A stretch of DNA of 64,000 nucleotides from Streptomyces sp. NBC_00285 (GCF_036174265.1 NZ_CP108055.1:744001-808000), one strand, 5' to 3'. Counted from the stretch's first letter, positions 40,299-49,094 are shown. The notes: a model not told the origin generated them from the sequence alone. Program-made: numbers and translations.

Positions 40299-40406
40299 AC
40301 GGGGGTGTCCCACGGGGCCCGGTTGTTTCATCGCGTATCGACAGGTGACCCGAAAGCCGGTAAGGCTTCCACGAGGGCACGTACGACTCGATCGCAGGTG
40401 ACTTTG

Positions 40407-40658
40407 ATGGACAACTGGCGAGACCATGCCGAATGCCGCAGCGAGGACCCCGACCTGTTCTTCCCGATCGGCACCACCGGCCCCGCACTCGTACAGACGC
40501 AGCAGGCCAAGTCCGTCTGCCGGCGCTGCCCCTCCCAGGAGCAGTGTCTGCAGTGGGCTCTCGACACCGGGCAGGGTATCGGCGTCTGGGGCGGCACCAG
40601 TGAAGCGGAGCGCCGTGCGCTGGCCCGGCGCGCGGCCGCGCGGAGAAGGTCCGGCTGA
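40407..40658 (+). CDS. WhiB-family iron-sulfur regulator
   Basis: An 83-residue Wbl protein. Cluster ligands are Cys10, Cys38, Cys41 and Cys47 (CRRCPSQEQC), followed by the G-[VI]-W-G-G turn in GIGVWGGTSEAE and a basic C-terminus (RRALARRAAARRRSG) for DNA contact. The sequence is closest in look to the WblE/WhiB1 group. Wbl proteins bind the main sigma factor region 4 through their [4Fe-4S] form. ATG 40407 follows AGGTGA. It stands alone and ends at a very strong hairpin. Confidence 0.93.
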   Translation: MDNWRDHAECRSEDPDLFFPIGTTGPALVQTQQAKSVCRRCPSQEQCLQWALDTGQGIGVWGGTSEAERRALARRAAARRRSG

Positions 40659-40674
40659 CCGGACCCGTTCAGCG

Positions 40675-40731
40675 GCCGCGGGCCGCGGCGGACCCCAGGC
40701 GTTTTCTGGCCGGTCCGCCGCGGCCCGCGGC
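40675..40731. terminator. 20-bp perfect-stem bidirectional terminator
   Basis: Twenty bases at 40675-40694 (starting GCCGCGGGCC, ending GCGGACC) are the exact inverse complement of 40712-40731. The 17-nt loop contains CCAG...CTGG around GCGTTTT. It separates the convergent whiB and sensor-kinase genes. Confidence 0.88.
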
Positions 40732-40810
40732 GCCTCGATCACCCGGGGGGTCCAGCCAGCACCTCGGCCGCACGTCGAAGAGGAGCGGCTCGTTGTCCGG
40801 CCCCCGGCCC

Positions 40811-42616
40811 CTACGGTGTCGGGCCGCCGGGCAGCCGCAGGCTGAAGACGCTCCCGCTGCCCGGCTCGCTGTCGGCTGCGACCGTTCCGCCGTGGGCGGC
40901 GACCAGGTGGCGGACGATGGGGAGGCCCAGGCCGCTGCCGCCGGTGCGGCGGCTGCGGGACTTCTCCGCGCGCCAGAACCGGTCGAATACGTGCGGCAGG
41001 TCGTCGGGTGCGATGCCTGAGCCGGTGTCGGAGACCTCCAGGACGACGTCGTCGCCGTCCGGGTGGGCGGACAGGGTGACGGTGCCGCCGGCGGGGGTGT
41101 GGCGTACCGCGTTGGAGACGAGGTTGCCGAGCACCTGCCGCATCCGGACCGGGTCGGCGTCCAGCCAGGGCAGGCCGTCGACGTCGGTGCGCAGCCCGAC
41201 CCCGGCCGCGTCGGCGGCGATCCGGTGGGCCGCGGCGACCTGCTGGAGGAGTTCGTCGCAGCGGACGGGCTCCCGGTGCAGGCGCAGGGTGCCCGCGTCG
41301 GCGTCCGCGAGGTCCTGGAGGTCGTCGATGACGCGTTGCAGGACGAGGGCCTCCTCGTGCAGGGACCCGAGCAGGGCGGGGTCGGGGTCGACGAGGCCGT
41401 CCCGGGTGACCTCCAGCCAGCCGCGGATGTTGGTGAGCGGGCTGCGCAGTTCGTGGGCGATGTCGCTGACCATCGCCCTGCGCTGGGTTTCGAGGCGTTC
41501 GCGGCGTTCGGCCAGGTCGTTGAAGGCGGCGGCGAGGATGCCGGTCTCGTCCCGGGTGGTGACGGGCACACGCGTGTGGAGTTCCGGTGGCTGCTGGGCA
41601 GCCGCGGTGAGGGCGCGCAGCGGCCGGACGAGCCGGGTGGCGACCAGCGCGGTCACGATCACGGTGACGGCGAGCACGAGTCCGGCGGTGCCGACGACCT
41701 TGGCCTTGTTGGCCGGGGACATGTCGAACAGCACGGCCGGTGTGTCCCCGGTGCCCAGGAAGAGTTCGGCCACCGGTGCCACGTACGGGTCGAGTTGGGC
41801 GTGACGCGCTTCGTCGACGCAGGTCTGGGCCTCGCGCGTCTGCTTCGCACTCGGTTTGCCGTACACGGGCGACAGCGACGGGGACCGGAGGTCATAGCCG
41901 CCGAGGCTCAGGGGTGTGTCGCCGGACAGGCCCTTGCGGGTGAGGCAGGCGCGCGCTCCTGCGTGGAGTGCGCCCAAGGCCTTCTCCTCCGTCCGGGTCG
42001 GCGAGTTGAGCAGCCCGTCGCCGCAGGCCTCGGGCACGTAGGAGGGCTGCACGGTGCTGTCCGGTTCGGTGAGGACCGGGCGGCCGCTGGGGGTGTGCAC
42101 GACGGTGGTCTGGATGCCGTTCTGGGCGAAGCACAACTGGCGTTTGCGCACGATGACGTCGATCTTGGCGCGTTCGGTCCTCGTGAGCCGGTAGGGGCCG
42201 ACCACTCGCGGATCGGTGCCACTGATCTGGGCACCGCGTTCGCTGTAGGTGTCTGTGTGCAGTGGGTCGACGGTGGCGGCTGCGGTGGGCGGCAGCGAGG
42301 TGCCGCGCGGTGCGGAGTCGGCGATGGTCCTGCGGTCGGGGGTGGTCAGAGCGATGCGCCGGCCGGTCTTCGCGGACAACCGCCGTACGGTGGCGGTCGC
42401 TCCCGTCCAGTCGGGATGGGTCGCCGCATAGCCGCTGAGCTCGGCGAGGACCTCCATGTCGTCGGCGAGCGCCTGCCCCTGTTCCTCGCGCAGGGCCTGG
42501 GTGGTGGTCGCCACGGCCAGCCAGGCGGTCGCGGCCACCGAGCACACGGCGATGAGTCCCGACGTGATCAGCAGCCGCACCAGCAGCCGCTTGTGCAGGG
42601 GGATGCGAGCGCTCAT
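40811..42616 (-). CDS. Sensor histidine kinase with extracytoplasmic Cys-rich domain
   Basis: A 601-residue kinase. A membrane helix at ~15-35 is followed by a ~260-residue outside domain with four Cys (in RQLCFAQ, EACGDG, RACLTRK and QTCVDE), a second helix, HAMP, and then HisKA with His388 in SDIAHELRSPL. HATPase motifs follow: NLVSNAVRHTPAGG, SDTGSGIAPDD and SGLGLPIVRHL. The start ATG overlaps the response-regulator stop (ATGA). It is in a likely operon with envelope enzymes, suggesting cell-wall sensing. Confidence 0.93.
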   Translation of the reverse strand: MSARIPLHKRLLVRLLITSGLIAVCSVAATAWLAVATTTQALREEQGQALADDMEVLAELSGYAATHPDWTGATATVRRLSAKTGRRIALTTPDRRTIADSAPRGTSLPPTAAATVDPLHTDTYSERGAQISGTDPRVVGPYRLTRTERAKIDVIVRKRQLCFAQNGIQTTVVHTPSGRPVLTEPDSTVQPSYVPEACGDGLLNSPTRTEEKALGALHAGARACLTRKGLSGDTPLSLGGYDLRSPSLSPVYGKPSAKQTREAQTCVDEARHAQLDPYVAPVAELFLGTGDTPAVLFDMSPANKAKVVGTAGLVLAVTVIVTALVATRLVRPLRALTAAAQQPPELHTRVPVTTRDETGILAAAFNDLAERRERLETQRRAMVSDIAHELRSPLTNIRGWLEVTRDGLVDPDPALLGSLHEEALVLQRVIDDLQDLADADAGTLRLHREPVRCDELLQQVAAAHRIAADAAGVGLRTDVDGLPWLDADPVRMRQVLGNLVSNAVRHTPAGGTVTLSAHPDGDDVVLEVSDTGSGIAPDDLPHVFDRFWRAEKSRSRRTGGSGLGLPIVRHLVAAHGGTVAADSEPGSGSVFSLRLPGGPTP

Positions 42617-43323
42617 CCGCGGCCGCCGCTGAGCTTGTAGCCGACGCCGAACACGGTCAGCAGCCGGACCGGTCGGCGCGGGTCGGCCTCGGTCTTGCGG
42701 CGCAGATTCATGATGTGCACGTCCACGGCCCGTTCGGTGGACGCCCGGTCGGTGCCCCGGGTGACCTCCAGCAACTGGCGGCGCGAGAAGACCCGTTCCG
42801 GCTCGGCGGCCATGGCCAGGAGGATCTCGAACTCGGCCGGCGTGCACTCCACCGGAGTGCCCTCGCAGCGCACTTCGTGCCGTACGGGATCGACCGCCAG
42901 GCCGCCGGCGCGTATGACGGGATCCTCGCGCCGGTCCCCGAGCGCGCCTCGGCCGCTGCGCCGCAGCACGGTCCGGATGCGCGCCATCAGTTCGCGCGGG
43001 CTGTACGGCTTGGTCATGTAGTCGTCGGCGCCCAGCTCCAGGCCCAGCAGTACGTCGTTCTCGGCCGAGCGCGCGGTGAGCATCACGACGGGGATGCAGG
43101 AGCTGTCGTCGTCCTGCCGCAGCACCCGGCACACCCCGAAGCCGTCGATGACCGGAAGCATCAGGTCGAGGACGACGAGGTCGGGGGCGAGCCGCCGGGC
43201 CGCATCGAGGGCGGCCCGCCCGTCGTGGACCACGGTGGCGGTGTGTCCTTCCGCCAGCAGGGAACGCCGGATGAGTTCGGCCTGCATCTCGTCGTCCTCG
43301 GCAACCAGCACATGTGCGCACAC
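42613..43323 (-). CDS. OmpR/PhoB-family response regulator
   Basis: A 236-residue regulator. The receiver shows acidic AEDDE near residue 10, phospho-acceptor Asp53 in VLDLMLPVIDGF, and KPYSPRELMARI. The C-terminal winged helix (~residues 135-235) includes LAMAAEPERVFSRRQLLEV and VDVHIMNLRRKTE. GTG 43323 has TAGGAT ending 7 nt upstream (leaderless); GTG 43311 is an alternative. It pairs with the kinase by overlap. Confidence 0.94.
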   Translation of the reverse strand: MCAHVLVAEDDEMQAELIRRSLLAEGHTATVVHDGRAALDAARRLAPDLVVLDLMLPVIDGFGVCRVLRQDDDSSCIPVVMLTARSAENDVLLGLELGADDYMTKPYSPRELMARIRTVLRRSGRGALGDRREDPVIRAGGLAVDPVRHEVRCEGTPVECTPAEFEILLAMAAEPERVFSRRQLLEVTRGTDRASTERAVDVHIMNLRRKTEADPRRPVRLLTVFGVGYKLSGGRG

Positions 43324-43342
43324 CTGGCGGATCCTAGGCGCT

Positions 43343-44086
43343 TCAGCGGGCCAGCGAGGTGGCGTCGCCCATGACGACCACGGGACGCAGATCCGGGTCC
43401 AGGGCGCGGAGCAGGGCCTTCATGTGTTCCTCGTCGACGCTCACACAGCCGTGCGTGGGCCCGCCGTGGTCGACGTGCAGCCATATCCCGCCGCCGCGGC
43501 CCGCGCCGAGGGGGCGTGTCCAGTCCAGGGGTGAAGTGCCGGGCCGCCGGTTGTAGTTGATGGCGATCACGTAGTCGAAGGACCCGGCCAGCGGTTCGCC
43601 CTCGAAGCCCGTGCCGGGTGAGGTGAAGCCGGGGCCGCGGTCGTAGGACAGTCTGGTGCCGGGGTTCTTCAGCAGTCCCCCGGCGTCGGTGAGCGTGTAG
43701 ACGCCGATCGGTGAGCGCAGGTCGCCCGCCAGGTGGTGGTCGCTCCAGCCCCTGAGGGCGTTGTGCGCGGGCCAACTCGCCCCGGCCTGCCAGCCGGCCG
43801 CGGTGCGCTCGTACAGGACCACGGTGGATGCCGAGGAGTCACGGTCCCGCCCGGTGACCACCACCGCCTGCCGCGCGTCGGCGGGCACCTCGGCCCACGT
43901 CTTCGGTCCGAGGCCAGGTATCTGCCGGGGCGCGGCCTCGACGGAGATCTCCGGGGAGGGAGCGGTCGCCGGAGTCTTTCCGGGCGGCGTGGCCGTGCCC
44001 GCCGTACTGGCCATGGCCCCGCCGCCGCATCCCGTCAGAAGCAGGGATGCGGCGAGCAGGGTCACGTGGGCTCTGCGTGTGATCAT
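43343..44086 (-). CDS. L,D-transpeptidase-family lipoprotein
   Basis: A 247-residue protein with a lipoprotein signal: basic MITRRAH, a hydrophobic core and LLLTGC, with lipidation at the cysteine. The YkuD-type catalytic region near the C-terminus includes WLHVDHGGPTHGCVSVDEEH, with the active Cys in HGCVS. Such enzymes make 3-3 cross-links in peptidoglycan or have related roles. GTG 44104 is an alternative start; neither has a clear ribosome site. It lies 19 nt upstream of the response-regulator gene. Confidence 0.85.
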   Translation of the reverse strand: MITRRAHVTLLAASLLLTGCGGGAMASTAGTATPPGKTPATAPSPEISVEAAPRQIPGLGPKTWAEVPADARQAVVVTGRDRDSSASTVVLYERTAAGWQAGASWPAHNALRGWSDHHLAGDLRSPIGVYTLTDAGGLLKNPGTRLSYDRGPGFTSPGTGFEGEPLAGSFDYVIAINYNRRPGTSPLDWTRPLGAGRGGGIWLHVDHGGPTHGCVSVDEEHMKALLRALDPDLRPVVVMGDATSLAR

Positions 44087-44127
44087 GGAATGACTGTGGC
44101 CCACACTTGTAAGGAACTGGTCAGGTT

Positions 44128-45513
44128 CTACGGCCGGTTCGGCTTGCCCTGCGTGTAGAGCCAGGTCCGGAACAGGCTGTCCAGCTTCTTCCCCGAAACC
44201 CGTTCCGCAAGCCGCTCGAACTGCGCGGTGGTCCCGTGGCCGTCGCGGTGCTCGGCCGCCCAGGCACGCAGGATCCGGAAGAACGCCGCGTCGCCGACCG
44301 TCGTGCGCAGGACGTGCAGGGTCATGGCGCCGCGGTCGTAGACGGGAGTGCCGAAGATGTTGGCGCCGCTGCCGGGGTCTCCCGGCGGGAACTCCCACAG
44401 CCCGTCGCTCGCGGGCTTGGCGTAGAGGCCGTTGAAGGTCTTCTGGGCGCTGTCGCCGCCGTGCTGTTCGGCGTAGAGCCACTCCGTGTAGGTCGCGAAG
44501 CCCTCGTTGAGCCAGATGTCCTTCCAGGAGGTCAGGGAGACGGAGTCGCCGAACCACTGGTGGGCGTTCTCGTGGACGAGGGTGCTGAGGTCGGGTGCCC
44601 GGTCGTAGACCGGGCGGCTCTGGGTCTCCAGCGCGTAGCCGACGTTCGGGGCGTGGTCCACGATCGATCCGGCGGCCCGGAACGGGTACGGCCCGAAGAG
44701 CTTGCTCTCCCACTCCAGCACGGAGGGCAGCTTCTTCAGGACGGGGGCCGCGGCGGCGGCCTCGCGCGGGTCGACGGCGTTGTAGACCCGGATGCCGTCC
44801 CGGGTGGTGAACTGCTGCACCTTGAACTTTCCGACGGTCGCCGTGGCCAGGTAGGCGGCCATGGGCTCACTCTGGCGCCAGCGGAACGTGGTCTTCGCGT
44901 GCGCGGTCCGCTCGGAGAGCAGAACACCGTTGGCGACCGCGGTGCGCCCCTTGGGCACGGTGATCGTGAAGTCGTACGACGACTTGTCCGTGGGGTGGTT
45001 GTTCGCCGGGAACCAGGTCATGGCGCCCTGCGGTTCACCGGCGACGAAGGCTCCGTCGTCGGTGGGGATCCAGCCGTCGAGCGAGTCGTCCGGGTCGCTG
45101 ACGGGGCGGGGCTTGCCCTTGTAGGCGACGGTGACGGTGAATCGTTCCCCCTTGCGCAGGGCGCGCTTCGGGGTGACGACCAGTTCCTGTCCACTGCGGC
45201 GGAAGGCGGCCTTGGCGTGATCGACCGTCAGGCCGGTGACGGTCAGTCCCTTGAAGTCGAGATCGAAGCTGCTGAGGCGCTGGGTGGCGCGGGCCGTGAG
45301 GACCGCCCTGCCGTCGAGGTGACCGCTGCCCGGGTCGTACCGCAGGGTCAGGTCGTAGTGGCCGACGTGGTACCCGCCGTTGCCGGCGAGCGGGAAGTAG
45401 GGGTCGCCGGCTCCGGACGAGCCCGTCGACGCGGGCGCGGCGGCCCCGAGCAGCGCCACGAGGGCGACCGGGGTGGTGGCGAGGACGAAAGTGCGTCTGA
45501 CGGCCTTCGGCAC
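44128..45513 (-). CDS. Secreted M1-family metallopeptidase
   Basis: A 461-residue gluzincin with a signal peptide (residues ~1-30, ending AAAPAS). The zinc site is HENAH about residue 314-318, with NEGFATY 19 residues on; most M1 enzymes have HELAH. The substrate motif is GYALETQSRP in place of GGMEN. GTG 45513 follows AGGAG; GTG 45519 is possible. It should trim N-terminal residues from peptides outside the cell. It is 41 nt upstream of the L,D-transpeptidase gene and likely co-transcribed. Confidence 0.9.
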   Translation of the reverse strand: MPKAVRRTFVLATTPVALVALLGAAAPASTGSSGAGDPYFPLAGNGGYHVGHYDLTLRYDPGSGHLDGRAVLTARATQRLSSFDLDFKGLTVTGLTVDHAKAAFRRSGQELVVTPKRALRKGERFTVTVAYKGKPRPVSDPDDSLDGWIPTDDGAFVAGEPQGAMTWFPANNHPTDKSSYDFTITVPKGRTAVANGVLLSERTAHAKTTFRWRQSEPMAAYLATATVGKFKVQQFTTRDGIRVYNAVDPREAAAAAPVLKKLPSVLEWESKLFGPYPFRAAGSIVDHAPNVGYALETQSRPVYDRAPDLSTLVHENAHQWFGDSVSLTSWKDIWLNEGFATYTEWLYAEQHGGDSAQKTFNGLYAKPASDGLWEFPPGDPGSGANIFGTPVYDRGAMTLHVLRTTVGDAAFFRILRAWAAEHRDGHGTTAQFERLAERVSGKKLDSLFRTWLYTQGKPNRP

Positions 45514-45580
45514 GTGCACTCCTAAAGGTGAGGGGCGGGCAAGGGCTTCACACTAAAGGCGGACCCTCCCGCAACTCACC

Positions 45581-45595
45581 CTTGATCAGGTCAAG
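45581..45595. promoter_or_regulatory. CTTGA-N5-TCAAG inverted repeat
   Basis: CTTGA (45581-45585) and TCAAG (45591-45595) are perfect inverted arms around TCAGG, between the divergent M1-peptidase and DUF488 genes. Spacing and sequence recall MerR/HspR-class sites. A TACAAT hexamer at 45626-45631 may be the DUF488 -10. Confidence 0.4.
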
Positions 45596-45657
45596 TCGAG
45601 CCGCCCCGCGCAGTACGCTCCCGGGTACAATCACCCCCTTTGTCGGAGAGGCCGCCC

Positions 45658-46008
45658 GTGAGCGTTCGCGTCCGCCGTGTCTACGACCCGCCCGAGCCCG
45701 GGGACGGGGTGCGCGTCCTGGTCGACCGGCTGTGGCCGCGCGGCCTGTCCAAGGACGCGGCCCGGGTGGACGAGTGGCCGAAGGCACTGACTCCGTCGAC
45801 CGCGCTGCGCCGCTGGTACCACGCGGGCGAGGGCTCGTACGAGGAGTTCGCCGAGCGGTACGGGGCGGAGCTGGCCGATCCCGGGGCCGCCGGACCGCTC
45901 GACCGCCTCCGGGAGTTGGTGGACGAGGGCGACGTGACCCTGCTGACCGCGTCGAAGACGCCGGAGCAGAGCCACGCCACCGTCCTGGTACGCCTGTTGG
46001 AGGCCTAG
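45658..46008 (+). CDS. DUF488-family protein
   Basis: A 116-residue protein beginning VSVRVRRVYDPPEPGDGVRV. The family hallmarks LVDRLWPRGLSKDAA, WPKALTPSTALRRWYHA and LTASKTPEQSHA are present. DUF488 proteins are widespread and uncharacterised; a conserved Arg/His/Trp set suggests an enzyme or anion binding. GTG 45658 follows GGAGAGG at good spacing. It is convergent with the FAD-dehydrogenase gene, 12 nt apart. Confidence 0.88.
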   Translation: MSVRVRRVYDPPEPGDGVRVLVDRLWPRGLSKDAARVDEWPKALTPSTALRRWYHAGEGSYEEFAERYGAELADPGAAGPLDRLRELVDEGDVTLLTASKTPEQSHATVLVRLLEA

Positions 46009-46020
46009 CCCGCCGGTGTC

Positions 46021-47694
46021 CTAGCCGACCTGTTCGGCCGCCGCCCGGCCGGCCGCGCGCCCCGAGAAGAGGCAGCCGCCGAGGAAGGTGCCCTCCAGCG
46101 CGTTGTAGCCGTGGACACCGCCACCGCCGAATCCGGCGACCTCGCCCGCCGCGTACAGGCCGTCGAGGGGCTTGCCGTCGGTTCCCAGGGCGCGGGAGTC
46201 GAGGTCGGTCTGGATGCCGCCGAGGGTCTTGCGGGTCAGGGTGTGCAGCTTGACGCCGATCAGGGGGCCGGCGGCGGGGTCGAGGATGCGGTGCGGGGTG
46301 GCGACCCGGCCGAGGCGGTCGCCGATGTAGCGGCGGGCATTGCGGATGCCCTGTACCTGGGCGTCCTTGCTGTAGGAGTTGGCGATCTGCAGGTCGCGGG
46401 CCTCGATCTGACGGCGGACCGAGTCGGCGTCCAGGAGTGCCTTGTCGGTGAGCCCGTTCATCTTCTCGACGAGCTGCTCCAGGTTGGGGGCGGTGACGAA
46501 GTCCGCGCCCTTGCGCAGGAACGCGTCGACCGGTCCCGGCGCGCCCTTGCCGAGGATCCGCTCCTTGAGGAAGCCCGCGCGGTCCTTGGCGGTGATGTCG
46601 GGGTTCTGCTCGGAGCCCGAGAGCGCGAACTCCTTCTCGATGATCTTCTGGGTGAGGATGAACCAGGAGTGGTCGTGCTCCGCGATGTCCTCGGTGGTGC
46701 GCAGGTACTCGAGGGTGCTGAGGGTGTCGTAGCCGGGCAGGCAGGGTTCGGGCAGTCGCCGGCCCAGGGCGTCGAACCACATCGAGGAGGGGCCGGGGAG
46801 GATGCGGATGCCGTGGCCGGGCCAGATCGGGTCCCAGTTCTGGATGCCCTCGGTGTAGTGCCACATGCGGTCGCGGTTGACCAGGCGGACGCCGGCGGAC
46901 GCGCTGATGTCGAGCATCCGTCCGTCGACGTAGGCGGGGACGCCGGTGACCATCTCGGCGGGCGGGGTGCCGAGCCGCTCGGGCCAGTAGCGGCGGACGA
47001 TGTCGTGGTTGGCGCCGATGCCGCCGGTGGTGACGACGACGGCCCGGGCGGTGAGTTCGAAGTCGCCGACGCGGTCACGGTTGGAGGCGACCCCGCGCGC
47101 GGAGGTGTCCTCGGCGAGGACGGTGCCCCGCACGCCGCGGGCGGTGCCCTCCTCGACGACCAGTTCGTCGACCTGGTGGCGGTGGTGGAAGGTCAGCAGT
47201 CCGTCGCGCGCCGCCTGCTTGGCGTAGCCGACGAAGGGCTCGACGACTCCGGTGCCGGTGCCCCAGGCGACGTGGAAACGGGGTACGGAGTTGCCGTGTC
47301 CGTGGGCGGTGAGGTCGCCGCGCTCGGCCCAGCCGACGGTGGGCAGGAACTTGATCCCGTGCCCTTCCAGCCAGGACCGCTTCTCCCCCGCCGCGAACTC
47401 GACGTAGGCGCGCGCCCAGCGCACCGCCCAGGAGTCCTCGTCGTCGACGCGGTCGAACTTGGCGCTGCCCTGCCAGTCGTTCCAGGCGAGGTCGAAGGAG
47501 TCCTTGATGCCGAGGCGCCGCTGTTCCGGGGAGTCGACGATGAAGAGCCCGCCGAAGGACCAGAACGCCTGGCCGCCGAGGTTGGCGGCGTTCTCCTGGT
47601 CGACCAGTGCGACCCTTTTGCCGCGGCTGGTGAGCTCGTGCGCGGCGACCAGGCCCGCGAGCCCGGCTCCGACGACGATGACGTCGGCGTCCAT
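46021..47694 (-). CDS. FAD-binding dehydrogenase (KstD/fumarate-reductase-like)
   Basis: A 557-residue flavoprotein. FAD binding is shown by DVIVVGAGLAGLVAAHELTS and NLGGQAFWSFGGLFIVDSPE. The C-terminal dinucleotide contact is GLYAAGEVAGFGGGGVHG. It belongs with 3-ketosteroid-dehydrogenase-like and fumarate-reductase-like flavoproteins; the substrate is unknown, perhaps a lipid or steroid. ATG 47694 follows AAAGGAC. It is 17 nt after the TetR gene, which likely controls it. Confidence 0.87.
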   Translation of the reverse strand: MDADVIVVGAGLAGLVAAHELTSRGKRVALVDQENAANLGGQAFWSFGGLFIVDSPEQRRLGIKDSFDLAWNDWQGSAKFDRVDDEDSWAVRWARAYVEFAAGEKRSWLEGHGIKFLPTVGWAERGDLTAHGHGNSVPRFHVAWGTGTGVVEPFVGYAKQAARDGLLTFHHRHQVDELVVEEGTARGVRGTVLAEDTSARGVASNRDRVGDFELTARAVVVTTGGIGANHDIVRRYWPERLGTPPAEMVTGVPAYVDGRMLDISASAGVRLVNRDRMWHYTEGIQNWDPIWPGHGIRILPGPSSMWFDALGRRLPEPCLPGYDTLSTLEYLRTTEDIAEHDHSWFILTQKIIEKEFALSGSEQNPDITAKDRAGFLKERILGKGAPGPVDAFLRKGADFVTAPNLEQLVEKMNGLTDKALLDADSVRRQIEARDLQIANSYSKDAQVQGIRNARRYIGDRLGRVATPHRILDPAAGPLIGVKLHTLTRKTLGGIQTDLDSRALGTDGKPLDGLYAAGEVAGFGGGGVHGYNALEGTFLGGCLFSGRAAGRAAAEQVG

Positions 47695-47711
47695 GGCGAC
47701 CGTCCTTTCCC

Positions 47712-48350
47712 TCATACGGTGGTGTCGCTGCCGTCGGTGAGCAGCGCGGTGAGCAGTTGCTTGAGCCAGACGCGGGCCCGCTCCACGTCCGCGTCCAGCA
47801 GCAGTTGGACGGTGACCCCGTCGTAGGCGGCGACCACGGCGTGGGCGGCACCTTCGACGTCGACCAGTACGGCGGGCAGTTCGGCGTGCCCACGCGCGCG
47901 TGCCAGCCGGTCGGCGATCGCCCGCCTGAGCCGCGCCCGGTGTTCGAGCAGGGTCCGGGCGACCTCGGGCGCACGGGCGGCGTGCACCAGGAAGTCGGTC
48001 TTGACCAGGAGCCAGTTCCGGTCGAGGAGGAGTACCTCGGTGACCCGGTCGGCGGCGGCCGTCACGTCGAGGCCGGGGCCGTCCAGGGCGAGGGCCCCGG
48101 AGACCTGCTCCGCGATGAGGTCGGCGCGCTGCTGGTAGAGGGCGAAGAAGAGTTCGTCGAGGCTGTCGAAGTTCGAGTAGAAGGCGCCCCGGGTGTAGCC
48201 GGCGGCCTCGCAGACCTCTTCGATCGACACGCGCCCGAAGCCCTTGGCGGCGAAGACCGCGAAGGCCGCGTCGAGGAGATTGGCGCGCGTGCGGACCCGT
48301 CGCCTGGTCACACGCCTGGTCGTGTCCTCCACCACCGTGCCCTCCACCAT
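47712..48350 (-). CDS. TetR-family regulator of the flavoprotein operon
   Basis: A 212-residue regulator. The helix-turn-helix is ANLLDAAFAVFAAKGFGRVS through EEVCEAAGYTRGAFYSNFDS, followed by LDELFFALYQQ. ATG 48350 follows GGAGGG. It is the first gene of the unit with the FAD dehydrogenase. Two tandem palindromes immediately upstream are probable self-operators. The ligand is unknown, perhaps a substrate of the flavoprotein. Confidence 0.9.
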   Translation of the reverse strand: MVEGTVVEDTTRRVTRRRVRTRANLLDAAFAVFAAKGFGRVSIEEVCEAAGYTRGAFYSNFDSLDELFFALYQQRADLIAEQVSGALALDGPGLDVTAAADRVTEVLLLDRNWLLVKTDFLVHAARAPEVARTLLEHRARLRRAIADRLARARGHAELPAVLVDVEGAAHAVVAAYDGVTVQLLLDADVERARVWLKQLLTALLTDGSDTTV

Positions 48351-48365
48351 GTCGACCCTCCGTTC

Positions 48366-48398
48366 GATACGCGAATGTATCCGATACGGCGATGTATC
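48366..48398. promoter_or_regulatory. Two tandem TetR operators, GATAC-N6-GTATC
   Basis: GATAC-N6-GTATC occurs at 48366-48381 and again at 48383-48398, with one base between. Each is a 16-bp dyad with perfect arms. They lie between the divergent TetR and alkB genes, 16-48 bp from the TetR start. Confidence 0.75.
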
Positions 48399-48464
48399 GA
48401 AAGAGTCGAACGTGCGAGAGGATTTAATGGGAACAGATATTCGAATCAGGGGTACGCTGGAACC

Positions 48465-49094
48465 ATGACCGCGCACCTCCAGGGCTCCCTCTTCGACCAG
48501 AGCGACCAGCTCCGGCTCGGCCCCCTCGACGGGATCCGCCGGACCGTGCTCGGTCTCGGCGCCTGGATCGACGTACTGCCCGGATGGCTCGGCGGCTGTG
48601 ACGCCCTCTTCGAACAGCTGGCCTCCGAAGTGCCGTGGCGGGCGGAACGCCGCACGATGTACGACCAGGTCGTCGACGTACCGCGCCTGCTCGCCTTCTA
48701 CGGCGCGGACGACGCACTGCCCCATCCCGTACTCACCGAGGCCCGTGAGGCGCTCACCGCGCACTACGCCGACGAGCTGGGTGAGCCGTTCGCCACAGCC
48801 GGCCTGTGCCACTACCGGGACGGCCGGGACAGCGTCGCCTGGCACGGCGACCGGAGCGGGCGGGGCGCCCGGGAGGACACGATGGTCGCCATCCTCTCCG
48901 TGGGCGCACCCCGGGATCTGCTGCTGCGCCCGGTCCGCGGCGGCCTGGACACGGTCCGGCGGCCGCTGGGACACGGCGACCTGATCGTGATGGGCGGCTC
49001 CTGCCAGCGCACCTGGGAGCACGCCGTACCGAAGACCACGCGCGCGACGGGACCGCGCATCAGCGTCCAGTTCCGCCCGCACGGCGTGCGCTGA
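48465..49094 (+). CDS. alkB: AlkB-family 2-oxoglutarate/Fe(II) dioxygenase
   Basis: A 209-residue enzyme that removes alkyl groups from damaged DNA or RNA bases by oxidation. The facial-triad HxD is in VAWHGDRSGRGARED, the distal His in QRTWEHAVPK, and the 2-oxoglutarate arginine in GPRISVQFRPHG. There is no Shine-Dalgarno; TACGCT ends 6 nt before ATG 48465, so it is likely leaderless. The AATTC-like upstream lacks an obvious Ada site. Confidence 0.92.
   Translation: MTAHLQGSLFDQSDQLRLGPLDGIRRTVLGLGAWIDVLPGWLGGCDALFEQLASEVPWRAERRTMYDQVVDVPRLLAFYGADDALPHPVLTEAREALTAHYADELGEPFATAGLCHYRDGRDSVAWHGDRSGRGAREDTMVAILSVGAPRDLLLRPVRGGLDTVRRPLGHGDLIVMGGSCQRTWEHAVPKTTRATGPRISVQFRPHGVR

Noticed and set aside
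45611..45630. GGGTAC before the DUF488 gene as a SigB-type promoter
   Set aside because: No GNNT element is found 14-16 nt upstream; a TACAAT -10 for another sigma is more likely.
46443..46465. TGTCGGTG-N8-CATCTT, a possible DNA-damage promoter
   Set aside because: It lies inside the FAD-dehydrogenase gene on the opposite strand with no gene start downstream.
48430..48460. GGGTAC before alkB as a SigB-type promoter
   Set aside because: The GNNT element is missing at the allowed spacings, and TACGCT fits a leaderless -10 better.
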